Shown: positions 1 to 8,679 of the stretch, one piece after another
Position numbering within the stretch: position 1 is the stretch's first letter
How the letters are laid out: each line of letters begins with the position of its first letter
NCBI GenBank assembly: GCA_963743325.1
Contig: CAVUOZ010000010.1
Coordinates: 744,001 to 808,000 of the forward strand
DNA: 64,000 nucleotides
Source of the DNA: DATFVA01 sp963743325
GTDB lineage: Bacteria; Bacteroidota; Ignavibacteria; Ignavibacteriales; Ignavibacteriaceae
Direction: 5' to 3'
Position numbers and translations under genes: made by a program
Notes under the pieces: model-generated
What the model was told of the DNA's origin: nothing
The model's database searches: none
What the model saw: only the letters and a program-made list of their open reading frames with translations

Positions 1-944
1 AAAAAATAATAAAACCTATCCTCGTAATCAGTAACTTTCCTGACACCAAACTCTGATTTTTCCAGGGATGAAAGGTCGTTATAAATTCTGTCAAGATAAT
101 CATCATAAGTTGAAGCCTGAAAATACTTCCCATCTCCCGATGAAGCAATCTTTTTCAGAGTTTCATCATCTAGCTTAGTCAGTACAATATTTCCATTTTC
201 ATCTTTTTTATAATCAACCTGTTGTCCTTGCTCGTTAAAAACCGGAATAGGTACTCCAGTGGTTAAACCCAGACCAATTGTGTATATTTTTATTTCCTTT
301 TCTTTCGCTCCTGCAACAGCCTGCATAATATCACCCTCATGATCCTCCCCGTCAGTGATGATTACTATAACCCTTTGAGTACTAGTTTTATAATCAAAGG
401 ATTTCACAGCAAGATCGATGGCTGATGCAATAGCTGTTCCCTGTTGGGGAACAGAGTTTACATCAACAGCTGAGAGAAAAAGATTAGCCGCAGAATAATC
501 TGTCGTTAATGGAAACTGAACAAAGGCGTCCCCGGCAAAAATTATTAAACCGATCCTGTCTCCTCTCAATTTATTAATCAGACTTGAAATCTGGAATTTG
601 GCCTGATCAAGCCTGTCCGGTTTAATATCCTGAGCGAGCATACTGCGGGAAACATCCAGCGCAATAAAAACATCGATACCCGTCTGCTTTACTTCCTGAA
701 CTCTGGTCCCAACCTGCGGATTAGCTGCAGCAAAAATTAAAAGTATAAGCGCAAAAAGAATAAGACCGGCCTTGAACCAGTTTTTTATTCCGCTGAAATC
801 GGGCAGAAGTATCCTGTGAAGCTTCTTATCGGCAAACTTTTCCAGAAGCTTCCTGCGATTCATGCTTAAGTACCAGAATAATAAAACCAGCACCGGAACT
901 GCATAAAGTGCATTCAAATATTCAGGATGTGCAAAGCGAAACAT
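1..944 (-). CDS. batB: BatB-like von Willebrand factor A membrane protein (partial, 3' end outside window)
   Basis: Reading leftward from the ATG at 944, 314 codons are open to the window edge, so the C-terminus is missing. The N-terminus has two hydrophobic stretches (about residues 9-27 and 58-74) and then a VWA domain with an intact metal-binding motif DVSRS at 97-101 and a later TDGEDHEG segment. This is the layout of BatB, one of two VWA proteins of the Bacteroides aerotolerance operon, thought to sit in the inner membrane facing the periplasm and to work with a MoxR ATPase. It follows batA on the same strand after a 124-base gap holding a small palindrome. The function in this organism is inferred from family and gene order; the molecular role of Bat proteins is poorly defined. 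Confidence 0.88.
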   Translation of the reverse strand, partial: MFRFAHPEYLNALYAVPVLVLLFWYLSMNRRKLLEKFADKKLHRILLPDFSGIKNWFKAGLILFALILLIFAAANPQVGTRVQEVKQTGIDVFIALDVSRSMLAQDIKPDRLDQAKFQISSLINKLRGDRIGLIIFAGDAFVQFPLTTDYSAANLFLSAVDVNSVPQQGTAIASAIDLAVKSFDYKTSTQRVIVIITDGEDHEGDIMQAVAGAKEKEIKIYTIGLGLTTGVPIPVFNEQGQQVDYKKDENGNIVLTKLDDETLKKIASSGDGKYFQASTYDDYLDRIYNDLSSLEKSEFGVRKVTDYEDRFYYF

Positions 945-1001
945 GATTAGTCAATAATTAACAATTAAAAATGTACGATTAACAAGTTTAGTATATATAA
1001 T

Positions 1002-1018
1002 TACAACCTAAGGTTGTA
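1002..1018. repeat. 17-base palindrome between batA and batB
   Basis: Eight bases (TACAACCT) pair perfectly with AGGTTGTA around a single central base. It lies in the 124-base gap between batA and batB. On the minus strand it is followed by A/T-rich sequence without a clean T run, so it could be a weak terminator or processing hairpin inside the operon, or an operator. Confidence 0.45.
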
Positions 1019-1068
1019 TTAAAGTTTTAATTCGGGTGTTTTACCTGCTTGAATCGATAAAAGATTCA

Positions 1069-2064
1069 TTATGGAATCTTCCTTAGTACCGTGCGTGACA
1101 GAGATATCTCAAGGAATAGAAGAAATATACCGCCGCCAAGCCAGCCGTAAAACAATTCTTTAGCATTCCTATAAGAAGTTATCTCCACTCTTGTCTTTTC
1201 AAGCCTGTCTATTTTATTATAAATCTCTTCCAATGTTCTATTATCAGTCGCCCTGAAATAATGACCATCGGTTATATTCGCAATTTTTTGAAGCACTGCT
1301 TCATCTATTTCGACAGGAGCCATCTGGTACCTGATACCGAATGGAGTCTGCACAGGAAATGGTGCATTGCCTCTCGTTCCTACACCAATCGTATAAATTC
1401 TGACACCGAACGTTTTAGCTATTTCTGCTGCTGATACCGGGTCGACTTCACCTGCATTATTAACACCATCAGTCAGCAGAATAATTATTCTGCTCTTTGC
1501 GTCGCTGTCTTTTAATCTGTTTACTCCATCAGCAATTGCATTACCGATGGCTGTTCCGTCCTCTATCATTCCGCTCTTAATTTCGCCGAGTAAATTCCTT
1601 AAAACAGGATAATCAATAGTAAGGGGACATTGTGTAAATGCTTCTCTTGCAAAAATAACCAATCCGATCCGATCTGACGTTCTTCCTTTAATAAAATTAT
1701 CTATTACTTCTTTTGCTGCTTCAAGGCGGTTTGGTTTGAAGTCCTCTGCAAGCATACTGCCCGAAATATCAAGAACCATTGCAATGTCAATCCCTTCGGT
1801 ATACATATTTTCTCCCGAGGAAAAAGTTTGGGGACGGGCCAGGGCAACAATAAAAAGCGTAATAGCAAACAGCCGGAGAGTAAACGGCAGGTGTCTTAAT
1901 CTTTCTCTTATTGTAGGCGAAAATCCCTTCAGAAACCCGAGGGATGAATATTTAAGCGAAGGCTGTCTTTTAAATCCTTTCCAGAAATACCATGCAATCA
2001 TCAAAGGAATTATAATAAGTGTGTATAAAATCCAGACATTTGCAAAAGTTACATCAGTGAACAT
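1069..2064 (-). CDS. batA: BatA-like VWA membrane protein
   Basis: A 331-residue protein with two N-terminal membrane segments (about 10-26 and 61-76), a VWA domain with metal-binding motif DISGS at 99-103 and the LTDGVNN segment, and a C-terminal hydrophobic helix (about 308-322). This is the BatA arrangement: a VWA domain held between membrane helices and probably exposed to the periplasm. The start overlaps the end of the upstream BatD-like gene by 11 bases, which points to translational coupling in the moxR-DUF58-batD-batA-batB operon. BatA and BatB are paralogues; here they share the VWA core and the N-terminal layout. Confidence 0.92.
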   Translation of the reverse strand: MFTDVTFANVWILYTLIIIPLMIAWYFWKGFKRQPSLKYSSLGFLKGFSPTIRERLRHLPFTLRLFAITLFIVALARPQTFSSGENMYTEGIDIAMVLDISGSMLAEDFKPNRLEAAKEVIDNFIKGRTSDRIGLVIFAREAFTQCPLTIDYPVLRNLLGEIKSGMIEDGTAIGNAIADGVNRLKDSDAKSRIIILLTDGVNNAGEVDPVSAAEIAKTFGVRIYTIGVGTRGNAPFPVQTPFGIRYQMAPVEIDEAVLQKIANITDGHYFRATDNRTLEEIYNKIDRLEKTRVEITSYRNAKELFYGWLGGGIFLLFLEISLSRTVLRKIP

Positions 2065-3007
2065 CTTCGGTCACCTCGCTCACTGCATCTTTGGTATCCG
2101 ATTTAGTCTTCCTGACTATCTCTTCCGCCTGTTTCATCATCTCTTCATTAACGGATGCCAGGGGCTGATACTTTGCGAATTTTACAAGATCTGCATTGCT
2201 TAAAAAGTATTGTGTATCTTCAATTATTTTTTCAGTTCCCCTTCTCTTCTGTAATTCATTAACAGCTTCTCCCGATGTCATTTCAAGTGCGGGCAGATTA
2301 AATCTTTCTTCAAAATATCTTCTTATTATCTCCGTAATTTCAGAATGATATTCTTTTACCATACCTTTCTGCCATAATTGTTTTTCACGTAAAGTTCTTA
2401 ATGATTTCAATGCTGCAACGTGCGGGGGTATTTTAATCACAATTTTTTCAGGAATATAATCTGCTTTGCTCTTCCTGTATCTTCTGTAGAAGTAATATGT
2501 AGTTGCAAGGATCAGTATACCGATTGTGATCCAGAATATGACCCACTTCCAGTCAAGAGGAATCTTTAAGGGTTCCTTAACATCTTTAATATCTTCTTTC
2601 AAATTAACTTTAACGGGACGCACGGTGAAATGAACCCCGTTAGTATTAATGGATCGTTCTGCTTTATCATCTTTAACCGCATAAAATACAGCTATTGGGG
2701 GGATAGATACGTTTGAAGAATCATATTTGGAAAAAGTGTAGCCGTAAGTAATAACCTGCTGGTTAGCCTTTGCTTCCTTCTGAGGAGGCTCCTGACTAAT
2801 CAATTCCATTCCTGCAAGAGTATCGCTCACGGCGGGGCCCATAACAGATAAATTTTTATCTGCCCTGATCTGTATGTTAAGGCGGATATAATCGCCAACC
2901 TGGTAGGCTGTTGTATCTGTTAACGCTTGAGCTGAAATATTCTGGGAAAATGAATAACCTGCTACTGCAAATAATATTATCAGAACACTTAATAAATATT
3001 TTACCAT
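2054..3007 (-). CDS. BatD-like membrane protein with signal peptide
   Basis: A 317-residue protein starting with a signal peptide (cleavage likely after about residue 21, before QNISAQ). A beta-rich extracytoplasmic part follows to about residue 150, then one transmembrane helix (WKWVIFWITIGILILATTYYF region) and a basic cytoplasmic tail of about 130 residues rich in charged helices. The placement between a DUF58 gene and batA, and this architecture, match the BatD/oxygen-tolerance-like proteins of Bat operons, although it is shorter than many BatD proteins. It overlaps the DUF58 gene by 7 bases and batA by 11. The precise role is unknown. Confidence 0.75.
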   Translation of the reverse strand: MVKYLLSVLIILFAVAGYSFSQNISAQALTDTTAYQVGDYIRLNIQIRADKNLSVMGPAVSDTLAGMELISQEPPQKEAKANQQVITYGYTFSKYDSSNVSIPPIAVFYAVKDDKAERSINTNGVHFTVRPVKVNLKEDIKDVKEPLKIPLDWKWVIFWITIGILILATTYYFYRRYRKSKADYIPEKIVIKIPPHVAALKSLRTLREKQLWQKGMVKEYHSEITEIIRRYFEERFNLPALEMTSGEAVNELQKRRGTEKIIEDTQYFLSNADLVKFAKYQPLASVNEEMMKQAEEIVRKTKSDTKDAVSEVTEDVH

Positions 3008-3876
3008 CTTCTTTCACGTAATCGGAAGAATTGAACAAGAGGTTTTACGTAATCGTCACCGGTTTGTACCTCAATGCTGTCCAGCCTGCTTGATATAAAT
3101 AATGATTTTCTCTGCTGTATCATCTGTCGTCTAACTTCCCTTAACCGGTTCTGGACTTTTGTACTGCTGGTGTCGACCCAGCGTTCCTCACCGGTTTCAG
3201 CATCCATTAATTTTAACAACCCCATTTTAGGCATATCTATTTCCCGTTTATCGTTTAATACCACACCAATCAAATCGTGCTTTTTACCGATTATTCTTAA
3301 AATCTTTTCATAACCGGAATCCATAAAATCCGATAGAAGAAAAACAATGCTTCTCTTCTTTATTGTGCTGTTCATATACTCAAGAGCAGCTTTTAGATTT
3401 GTAGATTTCCCTTCAGGTTCAAATGAGAGAACTTCTCTTATAATCCTTAGGACGTGACTTCTTCCTTTCCTGGGGGGAACAAATTTTTCAATCTTATCGG
3501 TAAAAAGGATTAAACCAACCTTATCACTATTTTTTAATGCGGAAAATGCAAGTATAGCACTTAATTCAGCTGCAACCTGCTGCTTGGTTTTTTCAACAGT
3601 ACCGAAAATCAAAGAACCGCTTAAGTCAACCAGCAGCATTACGGTAAGTTCCCTCTCCTCCTCAAATATCTTTATGAAAGGATGACCGAATCTTGCTGTT
3701 ACATTCCAGTCGATATTTCGTATATCATCACCGAACTGGTACTCACGGACTTCAGAGAATTCCATTCCTCTTCCCTTAAATACAGAATGGTATTCACCGG
3801 AAAAGACCTGGTTTACAAGTCCCTTAGTCCTTATTTCTATTTGCCTTACCTGTTTAAGTAATTCTTTTGTCAACAA
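3001..3876 (-). CDS. DUF58 domain protein of the MoxR/Bat operon
   Basis: A 291-residue soluble protein with the DUF58 signature (GRGMEFSEVREYQFGDD, then RNIDWNVTARFG) at about 34-63, followed by a VWA-like fold containing LLVDLSGSL, near residue 83, and FLLSDFMDSG. DUF58 proteins accompany MoxR ATPases and are thought to be part of a chaperone-like or metal-loading assembly. No signal peptide or membrane helix is visible, so it is probably cytoplasmic. It lies 50 bases downstream of moxR and overlaps the BatD-like gene. Confidence 0.92.
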   Translation of the reverse strand: MLTKELLKQVRQIEIRTKGLVNQVFSGEYHSVFKGRGMEFSEVREYQFGDDIRNIDWNVTARFGHPFIKIFEEERELTVMLLVDLSGSLIFGTVEKTKQQVAAELSAILAFSALKNSDKVGLILFTDKIEKFVPPRKGRSHVLRIIREVLSFEPEGKSTNLKAALEYMNSTIKKRSIVFLLSDFMDSGYEKILRIIGKKHDLIGVVLNDKREIDMPKMGLLKLMDAETGEERWVDTSSTKVQNRLREVRRQMIQQRKSLFISSRLDSIEVQTGDDYVKPLVQFFRLRERRW

Positions 3877-3926
3877 ATTTAATAGCCGGTTGTTTGTTGT
3901 CTGATATTTTTACCTCTGGTCACAAC

Positions 3927-4910
3927 TCAGGGCACTTCTATCTTATTTAAGATTTCCTGAATAATAAATTCTGAAGTTATCTCTTCAGCTTCTGCCTCAT
4001 AAGTCACAGCAACTCTATGTCTTAAGACATCCTGGCAGATTCCGCGGACATCCTCGGGAATGACATATCCTCTTCTCTTAATAAATGCCATGGCTTTTGC
4101 ACCGAGAGCAAGGTTGATTGAAGCTCTGGGTGAACCGCCGTAAGCGATTAAATCGGTTAAATTATTAAGTCCGTAGTCTTTTGGTGAACGTGTAGCAAAA
4201 ACAATATCGAGTATATACCTTTCAATTTTCTCATCGACATAAACATCATTGACCAGGTTTCTTGCTTTAAGAATATCTGCAGGAGAAATGACAGGATTTA
4301 TTTTAGTTGAAACAAGATTTACATTATTCCGCATTATTTTTAATTCTTCGTTGCGTGAAGGATATGATATTTTCACTTTAAGCATAAAACGGTCAACCTG
4401 TGCTTCAGGTAATGGATAGGTTCCTTCCTGCTCAATCGGGTTTTGAGTTGCAAGAACAAGAAAAGGCTCCTCAAGGAAGAACGTCTCTTCGCCTATAGTA
4501 ACCTGCCGTTCCTGCATAGCTTCAAGTAAAGCACTCTGTACTTTAGCTGGTGCACGGTTAATTTCATCGGCTAAAATGAAATTTGCGAAAAGTGGACCCT
4601 TGCGGATGAAGAAATTTCCTTCTTTCTGATTATATATCATGGTACCAACAAGGTCAGCGGGGAGCAGATCAGGAGTAAACTGAATACGCTGAAACTTTGC
4701 CTTCATTGCTGCTGCGAGAGATTTGATAGCGAGAGTCTTTGCAAGACCGGGTACACCCTCAAGAAGAATATGGCCGTTGCCAAGCAGTCCAACTATAAGC
4801 CGTTCAACCATGGCTTTTTGTCCAACAATAACCTTGCCGATTTCATTCATCAGCAGATCAATGAATGCGCTTTCCTGTTTGATCTTTTCATTAAGTGCAG
4901 AAATATCCAA
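3927..4910 (-). CDS. moxR: MoxR-family AAA+ ATPase
   Basis: A 327-residue AAA_3/MoxR ATPase. Walker A is GVPGLAKT (52-59), Walker B is FILADE (111-116), and the sensor-1 region is ATQNP (154-158). The length is typical of the family. It is the first gene of the leftward Bat operon, and a good Bacteroidota-type promoter lies about 100 bases upstream (5015-5046). MoxR proteins remodel or help mature partner proteins in an ATP-dependent way; here the partners are presumably the DUF58 and VWA proteins encoded behind it. The ATG at 4910 is preceded by a purine-rich GAGG within about 10 bases. Confidence 0.94.
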   Translation of the reverse strand: MDISALNEKIKQESAFIDLLMNEIGKVIVGQKAMVERLIVGLLGNGHILLEGVPGLAKTLAIKSLAAAMKAKFQRIQFTPDLLPADLVGTMIYNQKEGNFFIRKGPLFANFILADEINRAPAKVQSALLEAMQERQVTIGEETFFLEEPFLVLATQNPIEQEGTYPLPEAQVDRFMLKVKISYPSRNEELKIMRNNVNLVSTKINPVISPADILKARNLVNDVYVDEKIERYILDIVFATRSPKDYGLNNLTDLIAYGGSPRASINLALGAKAMAFIKRRGYVIPEDVRGICQDVLRHRVAVTYEAEAEEITSEFIIQEILNKIEVP

Positions 4911-5014
4911 GATTTACCTCATCATTTTTATGAGTTAGCGTTTTAATAAAAAATTAATGGGACCTACCTTTCCTGAAAACCAGTTTTTCAGTCGATAGGC
5001 AAATTAGACGAATT

Positions 5015-5046
5015 CAAACTTAAAAATGTTGCATTTCTTTTGCAAA
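5015..5046 (-). promoter_or_regulatory. Bacteroidota-type promoter of the moxR/Bat operon
   Basis: On the minus strand TTTG (5046-5043) is followed after exactly 20 bases by TAAGTTTG (5022-5015), a full match to the Bacteroidota housekeeping pattern TTTG-N19..21-TAnnTTTG. Transcription would begin near 5008, giving a leader of about 98 bases before the moxR ATG. Confidence 0.7.
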
Positions 5047-5158
5047 AAGTTATGCCTGCGGATAAATTTTGGGATGATTTGAATGAAACTGGTTTTTTGA
5101 TTCAAATCAGGAACCGAAAGTTCAAGATCAAGTTCAAATTTATAGTATACAAAAAATC

Positions 5159-5293
5159 TCTGCCAAAATGTCAGACTTAAGCTGGACTCGTTCGCTTATT
5201 ACATACCTTTATCTCTCGTTCATCTCTCGTTTCTTTTCCTGCCTTAATATATTCCTGACACTTTAAAATTAACTCTGCCATTTTGGCAAAGAG
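5159..5293. repeat. Two related imperfect palindromes (5159-5175 and 5273-5293)
   Basis: The first is TCTG.CA, three bases, TG.CAGA. The second is CTCTGCCA, three bases, TGGCAAAGAG, with a two-base bulge. They share the CTGCCAAAATG core in opposite orientation, so they could also pair with each other. The second sits 33 bases past the methyltransferase stop and, read leftward, is followed by TTAATTTTAAA, so it may serve as a weak terminator. Confidence 0.4.
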
Positions 5294-5325
5294 ATAACCT
5301 TTGGAGTTCCGTCTTTAATTATTTT

Positions 5326-6501
5326 CTAACGTTGAAGTCTAAACACACCAAACTTTAAATATGCGGTTTCTGGCATAGACGGTAATTCGGGGTGGTCTAA
5401 TGATGCACTGTTAAAATAAACAAGCTGGATTTTTCTCCCGGATTTGACAGCTGCATGGTTTATAAACTGCATAAAATCTGCTTCGGAGATATGATGTGAA
5501 CAGGATGAAGTAACAAGCAGCCCATTTTCATTAATAATCTGCATTGCAAGACGATTTAATTTTTCATATCCTTTTTTGGCGATAGGTATGGATTTTCTGT
5601 TTTTCGCAAATGCCGGAGGATCAATCATTACTACGTCGAAATCTTTCTTTTCATTTATACATTTTCCCAGATAATCAAACACATCACTTACAATAAATTC
5701 CGAATCATTGGTTAATTCATTCAGTTCAATGTTGTGTTTTACGTTTTCCATTTCCGTGGCAGATGAATCGGCAAAAGTGACAGCGGCAGCACCCGCTTTA
5801 GCAGCATGTAAACCAAAACCACCTGAATTACAGAAAGCATCTAATACTCTCTTACCTTTAATAAATCTTTCTATAAAGAACCTGTTATCAGACTGGTCAA
5901 AATAAAAGCCGGTTTTGTGACCTTTTTCAAAATCAATACTATATTTCACAAAACCATCGCTTATTACCTCGTTCTTTACTTCACCATACAATATTTTATT
6001 CTCAATGGACAGGCCTTCCAGCTTCCTGAAATACTCTTCATTTTTTGTGAAAATATTCTCCGCAGAAAATTCCTCTCTAAGAATTCCTGTTATCAAATCG
6101 AGATTCTTTTCCATCCCGAAGGAATAAACCTGCAGGACAAAAGTATTGTTGTATTTATCGATAATAAGACCCGGAAGGAAATCACTTTCGCTGTAAACGA
6201 ACCGGAATGATTCGCGTTCAGGGTATAAACTTTTTCTCAAAGAAAAAGCTGCTCTTAATCTCCGGTCAAACAGTTCTCTTAAATCACTGACTTTTTCATT
6301 CGTCAGTATTCTCACAGCAATCAGTGAATTCTTATTATAAAATCCTGACCCAAGAAAATTATTTTTATAATCATATAATTCAATGCGATCCCCATTTTGA
6401 ATTTCACCTTCAGTTTCGACGATTTCATTACTGAATACCCAGAGGTGTCCTGTTTTTACTCTATGTTCTTCATTCCTCCTGAGATGTATCTTTGCATTCA
6501 T
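5326..6501 (-). CDS. RlmI-like class I SAM-dependent rRNA methyltransferase
   Basis: I place the start at the ATG at 6501 (391 residues, MNAKIHLRR). The frame is open further upstream but that part lacks family character and would run into the divergent gene. The N-terminal 80 or so residues form a PUA-like RNA-binding domain (KTGHLWVFSNEI). The C-terminal half is a Rossmann methyltransferase with SAM-binding VLDAFCNSGGFGLHAAKAGA, catalytic-loop DPPAFAK, and SSCSHH near the end. This combination is that of the RlmI/YccW family, which methylates a cytosine of 23S rRNA (m5C). The exact target base here is inferred from homology only. Confidence 0.88.
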   Translation of the reverse strand: MNAKIHLRRNEEHRVKTGHLWVFSNEIVETEGEIQNGDRIELYDYKNNFLGSGFYNKNSLIAVRILTNEKVSDLRELFDRRLRAAFSLRKSLYPERESFRFVYSESDFLPGLIIDKYNNTFVLQVYSFGMEKNLDLITGILREEFSAENIFTKNEEYFRKLEGLSIENKILYGEVKNEVISDGFVKYSIDFEKGHKTGFYFDQSDNRFFIERFIKGKRVLDAFCNSGGFGLHAAKAGAAAVTFADSSATEMENVKHNIELNELTNDSEFIVSDVFDYLGKCINEKKDFDVVMIDPPAFAKNRKSIPIAKKGYEKLNRLAMQIINENGLLVTSSCSHHISEADFMQFINHAAVKSGRKIQLVYFNSASLDHPELPSMPETAYLKFGVFRLQR

Positions 6502-6593
6502 TGGATTGCTTATTATTTGTAATTTTGTATAGTAAGATACTAAAAATACCACGGTATCATTTATAAACAGATTTATATTAAAAAGGCAAGTAT

Positions 6594-6899
6594 ATGAAAG
6601 TATTAGTCGATTTATGTATAGTACCAATAGGTGTCGGTGTCTCTGTATCACCTTACATTGCAAAGTGCGAGAAAATACTTAAGGATGCAGGATTAAAGAC
6701 TATCCTGCATTCTTATGGAACCAATATCGAGGGAGAGTGGGATGATGTTTTTTCAGCCATTAAAAAATGTCACGAGGAAATTCATAAAATGGGAGCACCA
6801 AGAATTACCACATCTTTAAGACTCGGGACAAGAACCGACAGAGACCAGACCATGGATGATAAGATTAAAAGTGTTCAGGAAAAATTAGAAGCTCTTTAA
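6594..6899 (+). CDS. MTH1187/YkoF-family thiamine-binding protein (DUF77)
   Basis: A 101-residue cytoplasmic protein with the family pattern: VPIGVGVSVSPYIAKCEKIL near the N-terminus, LHSYGTNIEGEWDDVFSAI in the middle, and RITTSLRLGTRTD near the end. Proteins of this ferredoxin-like fold bind thiamine or related pyrimidines and form tetramers. The gene starts 92 bases from the divergent methyltransferase and is followed after 18 bases by an unknown membrane protein, so the two may be co-transcribed. No thiamine genes are nearby, so the ligand is an inference from the family. Confidence 0.85.
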   Translation: MKVLVDLCIVPIGVGVSVSPYIAKCEKILKDAGLKTILHSYGTNIEGEWDDVFSAIKKCHEEIHKMGAPRITTSLRLGTRTDRDQTMDDKIKSVQEKLEAL

Positions 6900-6917
6900 T
6901 ATTTCCCGCTGTAAAGA

Positions 6918-7781
6918 ATGCACGAAACTACAAACAAAAAAAGATTCCTTTTAACCGGATGGTTCGGGATTCTGTTAATACTTTTGTTCTGGTATTTGAA
7001 CTGGTTCCTTTCAGGATTGCGGACTGACTGGGCATTTTTCCCTTTGTGGCTGGGGTTCTGTCTGACAGTTGATGCAATAGTCTATATCAGGAAAGGAACT
7101 TCGCTTATAAAGAGAAATATTAAAAAATATATTTTGCTATTCATAATTTCCGCTCCGGTCTGGTGGTTGTTCGAACTCTTTAATTCATTTACCGAAAATT
7201 GGTTTTATGACGGCAGGCAGTACTTTACCGATTTTCAATTCTTTGTACTTGCTTCAATAAGTTTTTCTACTGTAATACCTTCGGTTTTTGAAGCTACAGA
7301 ATTAGCCGGTACATTTAAATGGGTTAGAATTTTAAGATCCGACAGGAAATTAAAACCGACCGGTATGTTAACCGGATTATTTATTATCCTTGGAGTAATC
7401 ACACTTGCTCTGGAAATTATTTTTCCGAAGATCTTTTATCCCTTAATCTGGATTACTGTTTACTTTCTGGTTGAACCGGTAAATATAAAATTGAAAAACC
7501 GCAGCTTGCTTCGGTATACAGGCGAAGGAAACTGGAACCCCCTGGTTTCGTTATGGATCGGATGCCTGATATGTTCTTTTTTCTGGGAAATGTGGAATTA
7601 TTATTCTTATCCCAAATGGTATTACCATCTTCCGATGGTAAATTTTTTACATGTTTTTGAAATGCCGCTTTTGGGTTATATCGGTTACCTGCCTTTTTCG
7701 CTTGAGCTTTTTGCGGTGTATAATTTAATCATCGGGATTTTCGGGGATAAAGATGGTGATTATATTGAGTTAAACACTTAA
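6918..7781 (+). CDS. Polytopic membrane protein of unknown function
   Basis: A 287-residue protein I do not recognise. It has about seven or eight hydrophobic helices (starting near residues 13, 34, 66, 102, 145, 170, 212 and 260) and is rich in aromatic residues, especially Trp and Tyr, at the helix ends (for example FWEMWNYYSYPKWYYHLP). There is no signal peptide apart from the first helix and no obvious catalytic motif. It lies 18 bases behind the DUF77 gene, on the same strand. Confidence 0.75.
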   Translation: MHETTNKKRFLLTGWFGILLILLFWYLNWFLSGLRTDWAFFPLWLGFCLTVDAIVYIRKGTSLIKRNIKKYILLFIISAPVWWLFELFNSFTENWFYDGRQYFTDFQFFVLASISFSTVIPSVFEATELAGTFKWVRILRSDRKLKPTGMLTGLFIILGVITLALEIIFPKIFYPLIWITVYFLVEPVNIKLKNRSLLRYTGEGNWNPLVSLWIGCLICSFFWEMWNYYSYPKWYYHLPMVNFLHVFEMPLLGYIGYLPFSLELFAVYNLIIGIFGDKDGDYIELNT

Positions 7782-7789
7782 GTATTAGC

Positions 7790-7862
7790 CGCGAATTCGC
7801 GAATAAGATTGGCGCATTAGCCGCTTGAAGAACAATAAATTGTTGTCTTCATCTTATAAGTC
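7790..7862. other. Structured non-coding element between two plus-strand genes
   Basis: The 162-base gap contains a perfect 12-base palindrome CGCGAATTCGCG (7790-7801). Next comes a nested fold: ATAAGAT (7803-7809) pairs with ATCTTAT (7851-7857), GGC pairs with GCC across 7811-7822, and GAAGAACAAT (7827-7836) pairs with ATTGTTGTCTTC (7839-7850) with a two-base bulge. It could be a 3' untranslated structure of the membrane protein gene, a small RNA or a remnant repeat. There is no T run typical of a terminator. Confidence 0.4.
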
Positions 7863-7943
7863 TTTATTCGTAAGTTTGAATTACTTACTTAAGTAATTTA
7901 GATACCACGAGTGCACAAAGTCACTTAATTACCCAAAAAGATT

Positions 7944-8600
7944 ATGAATCAATTTAAGGGAATTATTTTTGATATAGACGGAACGCTTACTTCCACCAAT
8001 GATTTAATATTTGCCTCATTCAATTTCATTACAAAGAAGTACCTGGGTAAAACTTATAAGAATGAGGAAATATTAAAATGGTTCGGCCCGACCGAAGATG
8101 TTATATTAAAAAAGTTTTGTGGCGACAATTACGAAAAAGCAAGGGAAGAATACTATAAGTTCTACGCCGATAATCATTATATGGCTGATATTTATCCCGG
8201 GGTTAAAGAAATCCTTGAAGAATTAAAATCGCGGGGAGTTTTACTTTCAATCTACACAGGCAAAGGAAGAGAAGCTGCATCTATAACTCTAAAGAAATTA
8301 GGCATTTACGGGTATTTTGATTTAATCATTACCGGTGATGAAGTAAAAGAGCATAAGCCGTCTCCTGAGGGAATAGAAATTTTTCTTACGAAATACAATT
8401 TGAATAAAGAGGATGTGATTATGATCGGAGATTCACCTTCAGATATTAAAGCAGCACGATCTGCAGGTGTAAAAGTAGCCTCTGTTTTATGGGATAGCCT
8501 TGCCAAATATCACGTATTAAAGATGGACAGCGATTATGTGTTCCATACCGTAGTGGAATTAAAGAATTTTTTGTTATTTCGCAACCGACCCACTCCTTAG
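7944..8600 (+). CDS. HAD-superfamily hydrolase, phosphoglycolate-phosphatase-like
   Basis: A 218-residue cytoplasmic HAD phosphatase. Motif I is FDIDGT with catalytic aspartates D10 and D12, motif II is in IYTGKG, motif III is the lysine in EHKPSPEG, and motif IV is IGDSPSDIKAA. An alpha-helical cap lies between motifs I and II, as in the PGP/PpaX/Gph subgroup. The substrate cannot be read from the sequence; phosphoglycolate or a small sugar phosphate is likely. It ends four bases before a terminator hairpin. Confidence 0.88.
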   Translation: MNQFKGIIFDIDGTLTSTNDLIFASFNFITKKYLGKTYKNEEILKWFGPTEDVILKKFCGDNYEKAREEYYKFYADNHYMADIYPGVKEILEELKSRGVLLSIYTGKGREAASITLKKLGIYGYFDLIITGDEVKEHKPSPEGIEIFLTKYNLNKEDVIMIGDSPSDIKAARSAGVKVASVLWDSLAKYHVLKMDSDYVFHTVVELKNFLLFRNRPTP

Positions 8601-8603
8601 TCT

Positions 8604-8645
8604 CCTCCCTCATATGTTATTTTTAGTTTTAAGGGAGGGATTTTT
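8604..8645 (+). terminator. Rho-independent terminator of the HAD gene
   Basis: CCTCCCT (8604-8610) pairs with AGGGAGG (8632-8638), and GATTTTTAT follows. It starts four bases after the HAD stop codon and separates it from the convergent outer-membrane gene. Confidence 0.7.
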
Positions 8646-8679
8646 ATATCTTTAATAAAAATCTTATACACTTTTTCTT

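Larger units (their letters stand above)
4911..5325. other. 415-base intergenic region: moxR promoter plus two inverted repeats
   Basis: No coding frame stands out. The left half holds the leftward promoter of the moxR operon (5015-5046). The right half holds two related imperfect palindromes (5159-5175 and 5273-5293) built around CTGCCAAAATG, one of them just beyond the stop of the methyltransferase gene. The rest is A/T-rich with no recognised element. Confidence 0.6.

Noticed and set aside
6502..6663. Upstream extension of the rRNA methyltransferase frame to 6663
   Set aside because: The extra 54 residues are not family-like, and the region is needed for the promoter and start of the divergent DUF77 gene.
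7810..7825. Sigma-54-like spacing (TGG and GC at the right distance) in the structured gap
   Set aside because: The match rests on four bases only, and the sequence is part of a hairpin. No gene downstream would need it.
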